The notes under the pieces were generated by a model. That model ran no database searches and had not been told where the DNA came from. It was given only the letters and a program-made list of their open reading frames with translations. Shown here piece by piece: positions 25,796-38,644 of a stretch of 43,231 nucleotides of DNA. Both the position numbers and the translations under genes were made by a program. The DNA is taken from contig JAEYXD010000206.1 in NCBI GenBank assembly GCA_023428645.1, positions 1 to 43,231 of the forward strand, read 5' to 3'. The stretch comes from Pseudomonadota bacterium. GTDB lineage: Bacteria > Pseudomonadota > Gammaproteobacteria > Steroidobacterales > Steroidobacteraceae. Positions within the stretch are counted from its first letter, which is position 1. Each line of letters begins with the position of its first letter.

Positions 25796-26272
25796 ATGCG
25801 CCTCCATCCACCCGGCTTCTGCACACGTATCCGTACAGCGCTCTGCACGCTGCTGCTCGCCTGCCTCGCCGGCTGCGGCGATCCCGAAACCCCCGAAGCG
25901 CAAGTACGCGCCACGCTCGCGGCCATCGAAGCGGCGGCCGAGGCTCGCGACGTCGGCGGCGTGATGGACCACGTCTCGAGCCAGTTTCGCGATGTCTACG
26001 GCCGCGACGGCCCGGCGCTATCCCGCTACGTGCGCGGCTACTTCATCGCGAATCAATCGCTGCACTTGCTCAGCCGGATCGAAACGCTCGAATTCCCCAC
26101 CCCGGAGGAAGCCCGCGCGAAGGTGACCGTCGGCGTGGTCAGCCGCGAAGCGGCGCAAACCAACGCCTGGAACCTGGCCGCCGAGGTCCGGGACTTCGAC
26201 CTGACCTTCGTCCGGGAGGACGGCGAATGGAAGGTGGCGCACGCGAAATGGGGCGGCCGAAACGGCGGCTGA
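25796..26272 (+). CDS. Small lipoprotein with NTF2-like domain
   Basis: A 158-residue exported protein. The signal peptide ends in the lipobox LAGC. The mature part (EAQVRATLAAIEAAAEARDVGGVMDHVSSQF, and C-terminal VREDGEWKVAHAKWGG) has the helix-then-curved-sheet pattern of NTF2-like/DUF4440-type domains, with the typical DGEWKV strand near the end. The function is unknown; such lipoproteins often act as envelope scaffolds. GTG 25766 would add ten residues, but ATG 25796 gives a normal signal peptide. It shares a 105-nt divergent region with the pirin gene. No terminator is obvious before the gltB promoter. Confidence 0.8.
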   Translation: MRLHPPGFCTRIRTALCTLLLACLAGCGDPETPEAQVRATLAAIEAAAEARDVGGVMDHVSSQFRDVYGRDGPALSRYVRGYFIANQSLHLLSRIETLEFPTPEEARAKVTVGVVSREAAQTNAWNLAAEVRDFDLTFVREDGEWKVAHAKWGGRNGG

Positions 26273-26309
26273 TGCGAAACCTCCTCGCGGGCCGGCCTCT
26301 TGCACCGCA

Positions 26310-26337
26310 TTGACGAGCCCCCTCTCCTCTGTAATAT
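26310..26337 (+). promoter_or_regulatory. Sigma-70 promoter of gltBD
   Basis: TTGACG at 26310-26315 and TAATAT at 26332-26337, spaced by 16 nt, are a good match to the sigma-70 consensus (five of six in each box). Transcription would begin near 26344, about 355 nt before the gltB ATG. Confidence 0.6.
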
Positions 26338-26343
26338 GGCCTT

Positions 26344-26698
26344 CAATCCATCGGGTTGTATTCAACGGGTTGGTGGCGTCGCAGGTAGGGAAGACCGCGC
26401 GCGCGACCACCTACTGCGCGAATGACCTTGCCGAATCAGTGACTTAGGAACTGACGGCACCTCGTCTCGAGCCTCACGAAGCAGCATCCGACCAAGGATT
26501 CCGAAGTCACATCGAGTCGCGACGTGCATCCATCGGGAAGGGGTGCGCGCGCAACGGGGTGACAGGCCGACCCGAACGAACGGGCCCGGCCCACTTTGCC
26601 AGCAGGCAGCGCGCACTTGCGGACACGGGCAATGCCCTCGGTCCCGATCGCCTGCCCGCGACGAATTCGATCAGGCGATTGCAACGCGGTAGAAGCAT
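26344..26698 (+). promoter_or_regulatory. Long leader of gltB
   Basis: About 355 nt between the predicted start site and the gltB ATG contain no credible gene. A stem with one bulge (CGCAGGTAGG at 26380-26389 against CCTACTGCG at 26410-26418) sits near the 5' end. A smaller TCAGT/ACTGA stem follows. The leader may carry nitrogen- or amino-acid-dependent control, but it matches no riboswitch that I recognise. Confidence 0.4.
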
Positions 26699-31327
<4,629 letters not shown>

Positions 31328-31360
31328 GGCTCGCTGGCGACATCGCGAGGCCGCCTCCGA

Positions 31361-31403
31361 TCCCCTCCCCTGCGCAGGGGGGGAGGGTTAGGGAGGGGGC
31401 CGC
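31361..31403 (+). repeat. C/G-rich palindromic repeat, copy B
   Basis: The core is the perfect palindrome CCCCTGCGCAGGGG (31367-31380), flanked by CCCT and GGGAGGG arms and the tail GTTAGGGAGGGGGCC. Core and tail match copy A (12850-12894) in the opposite orientation. It lies inside the presumed gltBD transcript, where it could stabilise mRNA or attenuate gltD. Confidence 0.65.
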
Positions 31404-31447
31404 CTGATCACTGGCACGAAATCAAATTACGACTACAGGCTGAAGCA

Positions 31448-32932
31448 ATGGGCAAGCCGACCGGATTCATCGAGTACCTGCGTGAGCTGCCAGTCGACCG
31501 CGCGCCGCAAGAGCGCGTGCGCGACTGGAAAGAATTCCATCACCACATGGAAGACAAACGCCTGCGGCATCAAGCCGCGCGCTGCATGGATTGCGGCGTT
31601 CCCTTTTGCCACACGGGCAAACTGATCAGCGGCATGGCCTCTGGCTGCCCGGTGAACAACGTCATTCCCGAGTGGAACGATCTCGTCTATCGCGGGCTGT
31701 GGCGCGAAGCGCTCGACCGTCTGCACATGACGAACAACTTCCCGGAGTTCACCGGCCGCGTGTGTCCGGCGCCGTGCGAAGGCTCGTGCGTGCTCGGCAT
31801 CAATGCGCCGCCCGTGACGATCAAGACGATCGAGAACGCGATCATCGATCGCGGTTGGGAAGAAGGCTGGGTGGTGCCCGAGCCGCCGAAAGTGCGCACG
31901 AACAAGAAGGTGGCGGTCATCGGCTCCGGTCCCGCCGGCCTCGCCGCCGCCGCGCAGCTGAATCGCGCCGGCCATTCGGTGACGGTGCTGGAGCGTGCCG
32001 ACCGTCCCGGCGGCTTGCTGATGTACGGCATTCCCAACATGAAGCTCGACAAGCGCGAAGTCGTCGAGCGCCGCATCAAGCTGATGGAACAGGAAGGCGT
32101 GAAGTTCATCTGCAAGGCGAATGTCGGCGACAACGTCGAGGCGCAGCTGCTGCTGCGTGACTTCGATGCGATCGTGCTGTGCACGGGCGCGACGCAGCCG
32201 CGCGACCTGCCGGTCGAGGGCCGCTCGTTGACGGGCGTGCACTTCGCGATGGACTACCTCACCGCGAGCACGCAGGCGCTGCTCGACGGCAGTCCGGACA
32301 AAGCAGCGATTCATGCGCGCAACCAGGATGTGATCGTGATCGGCGGCGGCGACACCGGCACCGACTGCGTCGCGACAGCGATGCGTCAGGGCTGCAAGAG
32401 CCTCACCCAGATCGAGATCATGCAGAAGCCGCCGATGGATCGTGCCGAAGACAATCCGTGGCCGGAGTGGCCGAAGGTATACAAGATGGACTACGGCCAG
32501 GAGGAAGCGGCCGCGAAATTCGGCGCCGATCCGCGCACGTATCTCACGACGGTGAAGCGCTTCAACGGCGATGCGAATGGCCACGTGAAGGAGCTCGTGA
32601 CGGTTCAGGTGGGCTGGCAGAAGAACGACAAGGGCCAGTTCATTCCCGTCGAAGTGCCGGGAACGGAAAAGACGCATCCGGCGCAGCTCGTATTGCTCGC
32701 GATGGGCTTCCTGGGTCCCGAGCAGATGCTGCTGAAGGATCTGGCGCTCGAGACGGATGCGCGCACGAACGTGAAGGCCGAGCACGGCAAGTTCACGACG
32801 AGCATTCCGGGCGTGTTCGCGGCGGGCGACTGCCGTCGCGGTCAGAGCCTCATCGTGTGGGCGATCAACGAAGGCCGCGGCGCGGCGCGCGAGTGCGATC
32901 GCTATTTGATGGGAACGACGGAGCTGCCGTAA
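31448..32932 (+). CDS. gltD: Glutamate synthase (NADPH) small subunit
   Basis: The electron-input subunit of GOGAT, passing NADPH electrons by FAD and 4Fe-4S clusters to GltB. The 494-residue protein has the N-terminal cluster motif CMDCGVPFC (46-54) with C67, and a second set CPAPCEGSC (106-114). The FAD loop VIGSGPAGLAAAAQL (about 157-171) and the NADPH loop VIGGGDTGTDCVATAM (about 296-311) follow, with a C-terminal FAD segment FAAGDCRRGQSLIVWAINEGR. The start ATG 31448 is standard. It is cotranscribed with gltB by position; a 10-bp stem with one bulge at 32941-32972 may mark the transcript end. Confidence 0.97.
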   Translation: MGKPTGFIEYLRELPVDRAPQERVRDWKEFHHHMEDKRLRHQAARCMDCGVPFCHTGKLISGMASGCPVNNVIPEWNDLVYRGLWREALDRLHMTNNFPEFTGRVCPAPCEGSCVLGINAPPVTIKTIENAIIDRGWEEGWVVPEPPKVRTNKKVAVIGSGPAGLAAAAQLNRAGHSVTVLERADRPGGLLMYGIPNMKLDKREVVERRIKLMEQEGVKFICKANVGDNVEAQLLLRDFDAIVLCTGATQPRDLPVEGRSLTGVHFAMDYLTASTQALLDGSPDKAAIHARNQDVIVIGGGDTGTDCVATAMRQGCKSLTQIEIMQKPPMDRAEDNPWPEWPKVYKMDYGQEEAAAKFGADPRTYLTTVKRFNGDANGHVKELVTVQVGWQKNDKGQFIPVEVPGTEKTHPAQLVLLAMGFLGPEQMLLKDLALETDARTNVKAEHGKFTTSIPGVFAAGDCRRGQSLIVWAINEGRGAARECDRYLMGTTELP

Positions 32933-32940
32933 CGCGCCGA

Positions 32941-32972
32941 AGCTATGGGCAAGCGGCGAAGCTGCCCAAGCT
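32941..32972 (+). terminator. Hairpin after gltD (candidate terminator)
   Basis: AGCT-A-TGGGCA pairs with TGCCCA-AGCT (10 bp, one bulged A, 11-nt loop), 8 nt after the gltD stop. There is no T tract. It is a weak terminator candidate, possibly aided by the large palindrome that follows. Confidence 0.4.
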
Positions 32973-32996
32973 GCGAGAACGCGACGACGCCGAGTA

Positions 32997-33088
32997 AGGC
33001 GTCCCTTCCCCCGCTTCGCGGGGGGAAGGGACGCCTATCCCAGCTTTGCGGGGGAAGGGACGCCCGAGTTGCGGAGGAAGGAAGCCTG
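32997..33088. repeat. Large palindrome with extra copies of its right arm
   Basis: The left arm GGCGTCCCTTCCCCCGC (32998-33014) faces a right arm with one bulged G (33018-33035). A second right arm at 33048-33064 is its exact 17-nt complement. A third, degraded one starts at 33071. The array lies between the convergent ends of gltD and the ABC permease gene and may act as a two-way terminator. A GC-rich palindromic repeat related in style to copies A and B. Confidence 0.75.
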
Positions 33089-33120
33089 CGCCCGCTGTCC
33101 CGCTACTCCCGCAACTCCCC

Positions 33121-33954
33121 CTACTCCCGCGTTCCCACGCCGCGATTCAGCAAGTACACGCACGCAGTGAACAGCACGATGGCCGCGCCGATCATGATCG
33201 TGTACGCCAGGCCGACGTTCACATCGGACACCCCGAGGAAGCCGAACCGGAACGCGTTCACCATGTACAGAATCGGATTGCCGTGCGAGATCCCCTGCGC
33301 CCACGCAGGCAGCAACTTGATCGTGTAGAACACGCCGCCCAGATACGTGAGCGGCGTCAGCACGAAGGTCGGGATGAAGGAAATCTGATCGAAGTTCTTC
33401 GCGAATACCGCGTTGATCATGCCGGCGAGCGAGAACACGATCGAGCTCAACAACACCGCCGATACGACGACCGCGACGCTGTGCACTTTGAGATGCGTGA
33501 ACAGCAGCGTGATGATCGTCACGACCGCGCCGACGATCAGCCCGCGCATGATGCCGCCCATCATGTAGCCCAGGACGATCAGCCAGTTCGGCAGGGGCGA
33601 CACGAGCAGCTCTTCGATGTGTTTCCCGAACTTCGCGCCGAAGAACGACGACACGACGTTGCCGTACGAATTCGTGATCACCGACATCATGATGAGGCCG
33701 GGCGCGATGTACTGAATGTACGTGTACCCGCCCATGTCGCCGATGCGCCCGCCGATCAGGCTGCCGAAGATGATGAAGTACAGGGTCGCCGTGATCGCCG
33801 GCGGCACGATCGTCTGGCCCCAGATGCGAATGATGCGATTGAATTCGCGCGTGACGATCGTCTGAAAGCCGACGAAATTGACGCGCGCGAGCGCAGGAGC
33901 AGGCGGCGCGGCGCCCAGGGCGCTCGGCTGTAGCTCGGAGGAAGATTGGTTCAT
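33121..33954 (-). CDS. ABC-2 type permease (YadH-like)
   Basis: A 277-residue inner-membrane permease of an ABC exporter. After a cytoplasmic N-terminus (about 1-45) six hydrophobic segments follow. The ABC-2 signature region includes PLTYLGGVFYTIKLLPAW and NPILYMVNAFRFGFLG near the C-terminus. The gene follows its ATPase on the same strand with a 35-nt gap. YadGH-type pairs are widespread in proteobacteria and have an unsettled substrate. The open frame extends far upstream through the ATPase gene in another frame, but ATG 33954 starts the recognisable protein. Confidence 0.92.
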   Translation of the reverse strand: MNQSSSELQPSALGAAPPAPALARVNFVGFQTIVTREFNRIIRIWGQTIVPPAITATLYFIIFGSLIGGRIGDMGGYTYIQYIAPGLIMMSVITNSYGNVVSSFFGAKFGKHIEELLVSPLPNWLIVLGYMMGGIMRGLIVGAVVTIITLLFTHLKVHSVAVVVSAVLLSSIVFSLAGMINAVFAKNFDQISFIPTFVLTPLTYLGGVFYTIKLLPAWAQGISHGNPILYMVNAFRFGFLGVSDVNVGLAYTIMIGAAIVLFTACVYLLNRGVGTRE

Positions 33955-33989
33955 CGTGTCGCGAACTGAACGGTTGAGTGACTGAGGAA

Positions 33990-34925
33990 TCAGCTTGCTT
34001 TCGCGGCCTGCGCCGCTTCCGGCCCCACGAGCCGCATGAACAGCTCTTCGAGGCGGTTCGTCTTGTTGCGCATCGACAGCACCTCGAGCCCGGCGGCGGA
34101 CAGGCGCGTGAAGATCTCGTTCAGGTTCTGCTCCTTCGAGACCTCGATCTCGACCGTGTGGTCGTCGCACATCGTGACGGCGTAGCCGGGCAGCGCCGGC
34201 GCCGCGGTGATCGGGTTGCGCAGATTGAATACGAACACTTCCGTCTGGAGCTTGCGCAGCACGCGACTCATGCGATCGTTCTCGATGATGCGCCCCTTGT
34301 CGATGATCGCCACGTTCCGGCAGAGGTTCTCGGCTTCCTCCAGGTAGTGCGTCGTGAGGATGATCGTCGTGCCGGCATTGTTGATGTCGCGCATGAACGT
34401 CCACATCGAGCGCCGCACTTCGATGTCCACGCCCGCGGTCGGCTCGTCGAGGATGAGCAAGCGCGGCTCGTGCATCAGCGCGCGCGCGATCATCAAGCGG
34501 CGCTTCATGCCGCCGGACAGCGTGCGCGAGACGGCATTGCGCTTTTCCCAAAGCTGCAGCGCCGTCAGGTATTTCTCGAGTCGGTTGCGCGCGACGTGGC
34601 GCGGAATCCCATAGAACCCGGCCTGGTTCAGCAGGATCGTCGTCACCGTCTCGAATTGATTGAAATTGATCTCTTGCGGGACGAGCCCGATGCAGGATTT
34701 CGCGGCGGCGAGCTCGGTGTCGATGTCGTGGCCGAAGACCTCGACCTTGCCGCTCGTCTTGTTGACGAGCGAGGTCACGATGCCGATCGCCGTCGTCTTG
34801 CCGGCGCCATTCGGTCCGAGCAGCGCGAAGAAATCGCCCTCTTGCACGTCCAGGTCGATGCCCTTGAGCGCCTGGACGCCGTTCTTGTAGGTCTTTGTCA
34901 GTTGCTGAAATGAGAGAGCTTTCAT
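33990..34925 (-). CDS. ABC transporter ATP-binding protein (YadG-like)
   Basis: A 311-residue ATPase that powers the neighbouring ABC-2 permease. Walker A GPNGAGKTT (37-45), Q-loop in VPQEINFNQFETV, signature LSGGMKRRL (about 135-143), Walker B LLILDEPTAG and the switch His in TTHYLEEAE are all present. A C-terminal extension (about 220-311) follows, as in export-type ATPases. ATG 34925 is chosen over the longer frame because MKALSFQQLTKTYKNG is the normal N-terminus. It is divergent from gspA across 282 nt in which I see no gene. Confidence 0.94.
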   Translation of the reverse strand: MKALSFQQLTKTYKNGVQALKGIDLDVQEGDFFALLGPNGAGKTTAIGIVTSLVNKTSGKVEVFGHDIDTELAAAKSCIGLVPQEINFNQFETVTTILLNQAGFYGIPRHVARNRLEKYLTALQLWEKRNAVSRTLSGGMKRRLMIARALMHEPRLLILDEPTAGVDIEVRRSMWTFMRDINNAGTTIILTTHYLEEAENLCRNVAIIDKGRIIENDRMSRVLRKLQTEVFVFNLRNPITAAPALPGYAVTMCDDHTVEIEVSKEQNLNEIFTRLSAAGLEVLSMRNKTNRLEELFMRLVGPEAAQAAKAS

Positions 34926-35207
34926 CGTGGGCAGCGGTCCGGTTGGGCGGGGATCGAGCGTCCGTCGAAGGCACGGCAGACTAGCGGCCCCCCGTGAGCG
35001 TCGCAAGGCAGCTACGGGCACGAGCTTCATGCGGAAAACGCACGAAGGCATCGGCACAACCCTGGAAGACTCGGGCGGGCCGGAACCTTGTGCGCCACCC
35101 GTGTCCAACCGCACTCGACCTTCGGCGCGGCACTCACCATTCGCTGCCGGTGGCCTCAACGCCCCCAGGCTGGCATGATCCGCGCCTCGCGAGTAGCTTA
35201 ACGCCCT

Positions 35208-36857
35208 ATGTATACGAGCTTTTTCGGCTTGAGCGAAAAGCCGTTCGCCATCACACCGGATCCGCGCTACCTCTTCATGAGCGAGCGGCACGCGGAGGCG
35301 CTCGCGCACCTTTTGTACGGCATCACCGAGGCGGGCGGCTTCATACAGCTGACGGGCGAAGTCGGCACCGGCAAGACGACGATCGTCCGGTCGCTGCTCG
35401 AACGCATGCCGGGCCATGCCGACGTCGCCGTCGTCCTCAATCCCCAGTTAACGCCGCTACAGTTCGTGTTGACGATCTGCGAAGAGCTCGGGATGTTCAT
35501 GCGCGACGAGGACACCAGCAGCATCAAGGATCTCGTCGACATTCTGAACCGGCGCCTGCTGGAGGCGCACGCCAAGGGGCGGCGCATCGTCGTGATCGTG
35601 GACGAGGCGCAGAATCTCTCGCCCGAAACGCTCGAACAGGTGCGGCTGCTGACGAACCTCGAAACGGCGTCGCAGAAGCTGCTGCAGATCATCCTGATCG
35701 GCCAGCCGGAGCTGCGCGAGGTGCTTGCTCGCGTGGAATTGCGCCAGCTCGCGCAACGAATCACCGGACGCTATCACCTCGCGCCGCTGTCCCGGGAAGA
35801 GACTATCGCGTACGTGAACCACCGCATGCGCGTCGCGGGCTGCAATGCCGAGGTGTTCTCGCGGGCGGCGCTGCGCGAAGTGCACCGCCTGAGCGACGGC
35901 ATTCCCCGCATCATCAACGTCATCTGTGATCGCGCGCTGCTCGGCGCCTTCACGCAGGAGACGCATCACATCACGCCCGCGCTCATCCGCAGCGCCGCGG
36001 GCGAGGTGTACGGTCGCTCGTTCAGCCCGCCGTGGGCGAAATCATTCGCGGCGGTCGCGGCGGTCCTCGCCGTGATCGTGCTCGGACTCGGCATTTGGCA
36101 GCTGGTGCGCGTGGACGCGGTCGCCGAGCAGCCGCACGTCGCCGCGGCCCCACCGCAAGCGGTCGCTCCAACACCGACCATCGCCGCGCCGGACCCTGTC
36201 GAGACAGCCGCGGCCGAGCCCCCGCAAGAGCCGGACATCGCAGAGTTGTTGCGCACGCATGCGAGCGAGACGAGCACCGCGGGCGCGTTCGAGAAACTGT
36301 TCGCGCTGTGGGGCGGCGAGTATCAAGTCACGAAGGGAAAGGCGTGCGATCAAGCGGCGCAGCAAGGCTTGCAGTGTGTGTATCAGCAAGGCTCGTGGGG
36401 TCAGCTGCGTACGCTCAATCGTCCCGCGATCCTCACGCTGATCGACGATGGCGGCAATGCGCACCAGGTGGTCGTGTCGGGCCTGAGCGACGGCAACGCC
36501 CGGCTCGCGTTCGCGGACGCGGAGACCGAAGTGTCGGTCGCTTCGATCTCGCGTTACTGGTACGGCGATTACCTGGTGTTGTGGCGGCCGCAGGTGCCGA
36601 CGCAGCGCGCGTTATCGGCCGGGATGCAGGGAGACAGCGTGCGCTGGCTGCGCGATAGCTTGAACTCGCTGCAAGGCAAGCCCGTCGAGGCGGCCGCCAG
36701 CGATTACTACGACGAGGAGCTCACCCGCATGGTCGAAGAGTTTCAACGCCGCTACCGGCTGAACGTCGATGGCATCGCGGGGGTGCAGACACAGATCGTG
36801 CTCGATACCTTGAACAATCCCGCCGGCGCGCCGCTGTTGATCGCGCAGGGCAGCTGA
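35208..36857 (+). CDS. gspA: GspA/ExeA-type AAA+ ATPase with peptidoglycan-binding domain
   Basis: A 549-residue inner-membrane protein of type II secretion. The cytoplasmic AAA+ domain starts MYTSFFGLSEKPFAITPDPRYLF, a family hallmark. It has Walker A GEVGTGKTT (50-58), Walker B VVIVDEAQNL (about 127-136), and sensor/arginine regions near RITGRYHLAPLS. One transmembrane helix (about 278-302) leads to a Pro/Ala linker, a C39-peptidase-like module (about 345-460) and a PF01471-type peptidoglycan-binding domain (about 465-540). With GspB, ExeA is known to help place the secretin across the peptidoglycan. gspB follows after 15 nt. No other gsp gene is in the window. Confidence 0.93.
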   Translation: MYTSFFGLSEKPFAITPDPRYLFMSERHAEALAHLLYGITEAGGFIQLTGEVGTGKTTIVRSLLERMPGHADVAVVLNPQLTPLQFVLTICEELGMFMRDEDTSSIKDLVDILNRRLLEAHAKGRRIVVIVDEAQNLSPETLEQVRLLTNLETASQKLLQIILIGQPELREVLARVELRQLAQRITGRYHLAPLSREETIAYVNHRMRVAGCNAEVFSRAALREVHRLSDGIPRIINVICDRALLGAFTQETHHITPALIRSAAGEVYGRSFSPPWAKSFAAVAAVLAVIVLGLGIWQLVRVDAVAEQPHVAAAPPQAVAPTPTIAAPDPVETAAAEPPQEPDIAELLRTHASETSTAGAFEKLFALWGGEYQVTKGKACDQAAQQGLQCVYQQGSWGQLRTLNRPAILTLIDDGGNAHQVVVSGLSDGNARLAFADAETEVSVASISRYWYGDYLVLWRPQVPTQRALSAGMQGDSVRWLRDSLNSLQGKPVEAAASDYYDEELTRMVEEFQRRYRLNVDGIAGVQTQIVLDTLNNPAGAPLLIAQGS

Positions 36858-36872
36858 CGCACGAGCCGGGAC

Positions 36873-37688
36873 ATGAGCTTCATCCTCGATGCACTGAAGA
36901 AAAGCGAGAACGAACGGCAGCGGCAGGCCGGGCCGTCGCTCGCGGATATTCCGGTGCGGCGCGCGCGCACCGAACGGCCGTGGTGGGCAGTGGCGGTCGC
37001 GGCGTTGCTCGTCGTCAATCTCGGCGTATTGATCGTCGTGTTGCTGCGCGATCGCAGCGCGCCTGAACCGGTACCTTTGCAGCAAGCGCCGACATCGGCA
37101 GCGGCAGCGGCGACACCGGCGAGCCGCGTGCCGAGCGCAGCGATGCCCGCTGAATCACGGCAAGCAGGAAGTGTGTCGGGACCTGCGCTGCCGAGTGCGG
37201 CCGCGCAAGCCGGACGCGGTTCGAGCGCGGCGACAGGGGCGGCGCGACCGAGCCCAGCCGTGCAATCGCTGGCGGAGGCCGCGGGCGCGGGCATGGACGA
37301 CGACATGGACGATTACCGTCCCTCGATTGCGGGAGCGGCCGTCGTTCCGGCGGGACCGCCGGTCGTGCGCTCCATCACGCCGCCGACGGTCGCGCCATTG
37401 GCGAATCAACCCGCGTTCGGGGCGCGTGAACGCTCTGCGACGATCGCCGCGATCGATGAGATGTTGCCGACGCATGGCAGTCTGGTCGCGAGCGGAACGC
37501 ACCTGCCGGAGATGCGGCTCGACATCCACGTGTTTTCGCCGAATCAGAGCGAACGGTTCGTGTTCGTGAACATGCGCAAGTACGTCGAGGGACAGACGTT
37601 GAGCGAAGGCGCGGCGCTCGAGCGCATCACGGCGGATGGCGCGATCTTGAACTACCAGGGCACTCGATTCCTCTTGCCGCGGCAGTGA
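36873..37688 (+). CDS. gspB: General secretion pathway protein B
   Basis: A 271-residue bitopic protein paired with GspA. The N-terminus MSFILDALKKSENERQRQ is diagnostic for GspB/ExeB. One transmembrane helix (about 37-58) is followed by a long Ala/Pro/Gly-rich periplasmic linker (about 65-190). A folded C-terminal domain (about 200-271: LDIHVFSPNQSERFVFVNMRKY, then EGQTLSEGAALERIT) is likely a TonB/OutB-like beta domain that contacts the secretin. The pair acts in secretin assembly. A GC-rich hairpin lies 4 nt after the stop. Confidence 0.92.
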   Translation: MSFILDALKKSENERQRQAGPSLADIPVRRARTERPWWAVAVAALLVVNLGVLIVVLLRDRSAPEPVPLQQAPTSAAAAATPASRVPSAAMPAESRQAGSVSGPALPSAAAQAGRGSSAATGAARPSPAVQSLAEAAGAGMDDDMDDYRPSIAGAAVVPAGPPVVRSITPPTVAPLANQPAFGARERSATIAAIDEMLPTHGSLVASGTHLPEMRLDIHVFSPNQSERFVFVNMRKYVEGQTLSEGAALERITADGAILNYQGTRFLLPRQ

Positions 37689-37692
37689 ACTC

Positions 37693-37719
37693 CGCGCCGC
37701 TCCCGGCGGGAGCGGTGCG
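37693..37719 (+). terminator. Hairpin after gspB (candidate terminator)
   Basis: A 12-bp GC-rich stem with one G-T wobble; the core CCGCTCCC / GGGAGCGG has a 3-nt loop. It begins 4 nt after the gspB stop. No T tract follows, so it is either Rho-assisted or an mRNA 3' protector. Confidence 0.5.
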
Positions 37720-37905
37720 CTGTCGTGCTCGTTAGGATGCCTCCCAGAGCAGGCGCCTCGTCTTCTGCTCTTACCCACAGTCAACAAAAGGCGCACCGGT
37801 GCGTCTGTCCCGCGTCGCCTTGCGGGAATGTTGCCCGGCCCAGTCTCTGCCCCGAAACCGCCTTACCCGTCCTCCTCGCGAAATCCAACCTGCCGTTCCT
37901 CCCGC

Positions 37906-37944
37906 TAGACTAGACAAGCATCCAGCCATTGACGCTACGTCAAT
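37906..37944 (+). promoter_or_regulatory. Candidate promoter and TetR operator
   Basis: ATTGACG-CTA-CGTCAAT (37928-37944) is a perfect 7-bp dyad with a 3-nt spacer, the size and symmetry of a TetR-family operator. It lies 21 nt before the tetR ATG. A TAGACT at 37906-37911, like the one before argS, could be the -10, placing the dyad just downstream of the transcription start. This suggests autorepression of the efflux operon. Confidence 0.5.
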
Positions 37945-37965
37945 ACAAGCTTTACCTTGCCCGTC

Positions 37966-38613
37966 ATGTCTTACATCGCCGAGCGCCGCCAGGAAGAAAA
38001 GGACCGCCGCCACAACGAAATCGTGGCCGCCGCGGAGGACCTATATCGCGAGATCGGTTGGGATGCCGTCACGATGGACGCCGTTGCCCGCCGAGCCCGC
38101 CTCAGTCGCGCGCTCGTGTACGTCTACTTCAAGGACAAGACCGACCTGCATTTCGCGATCGCCGTGCGCGCGATGGAGCAGCTCCATCGCAGCTTCCTGG
38201 ATGCCTCCCGCAATGCACCCACCGGCGCCGACAAGGTGCTCGCGATCGGTCACGCCTACATCACCTATTCCCGCGACTTCCCCCATTACTTCGACGCATG
38301 CGCGCGGCTCGAGCTGCACACACCGAGCGGCTCCGAACCGACGCCGCAGGAAATGCTGTGCTTCGAGGCCGGCAAGCTGCCGCATCAGGTCGTCATCGAC
38401 GCGCTGCGCGTCGGCCAGCAAGACGGCTCCATCCGCACGGATCTCGGCGATCTCGACGTGACAGCGCGCGTGCTGTGGGGCTTCACGCACGGCTTGATTC
38501 AAGTCGCGATGACGAAAGGCGAAGTCCTCGCCCGCTCCGGCATCGCCGTCGCGCAGCTCACGCAGCAGGCGATGGACCTGCTGACCTATTCGCTGCGAGG
38601 CAAGCAACCCTGA
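37966..38613 (+). CDS. TetR/AcrR family regulator of the efflux operon
   Basis: A 215-residue repressor. The N-terminal helix-turn-helix (about 15-60) has the family pattern EIVAAAEDLYREIGWDAVTMDAVARRA, then LSRALVYVYFKDKTDLHFAIA. The all-helical ligand and dimerisation domain fills the rest and gives no hint of the ligand. It lies 31 nt upstream of the outer-membrane factor gene on the same strand, so it probably controls the tolC-adaptor-RND genes and itself through the dyad in its upstream region. TTG 37957 is in frame, but ATG 37966 is the more likely start. Confidence 0.92.
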   Translation: MSYIAERRQEEKDRRHNEIVAAAEDLYREIGWDAVTMDAVARRARLSRALVYVYFKDKTDLHFAIAVRAMEQLHRSFLDASRNAPTGADKVLAIGHAYITYSRDFPHYFDACARLELHTPSGSEPTPQEMLCFEAGKLPHQVVIDALRVGQQDGSIRTDLGDLDVTARVLWGFTHGLIQVAMTKGEVLARSGIAVAQLTQQAMDLLTYSLRGKQP

Positions 38614-38644
38614 CCGCCCTTTCCGTTCGCACCGACCCGATCGC

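Noticed and set aside
26336..26425. A 29-codon open frame at the 5' end of the gltB leader, possible leader peptide
   Set aside because: Its ATG overlaps the -10 box, so the predicted transcript would lack it. It has no ribosome-binding site and no run of regulatory codons.
31421..31440. A TGGCACG upstream of gltD as half of a sigma-54 promoter
   Set aside because: The required TTGC-type -12 element is missing at the right distance (the sequence continues AAATCAAAT). The degenerate NtrX gives no support either.
37793..37804. The perfect 12-bp palindrome CGCACCGGTGCG upstream of tetR
   Set aside because: It has no spacer, is over 160 nt from the gene and is built from common GC-rich words, so it is weaker than the dyad at 37928-37944 as an operator.
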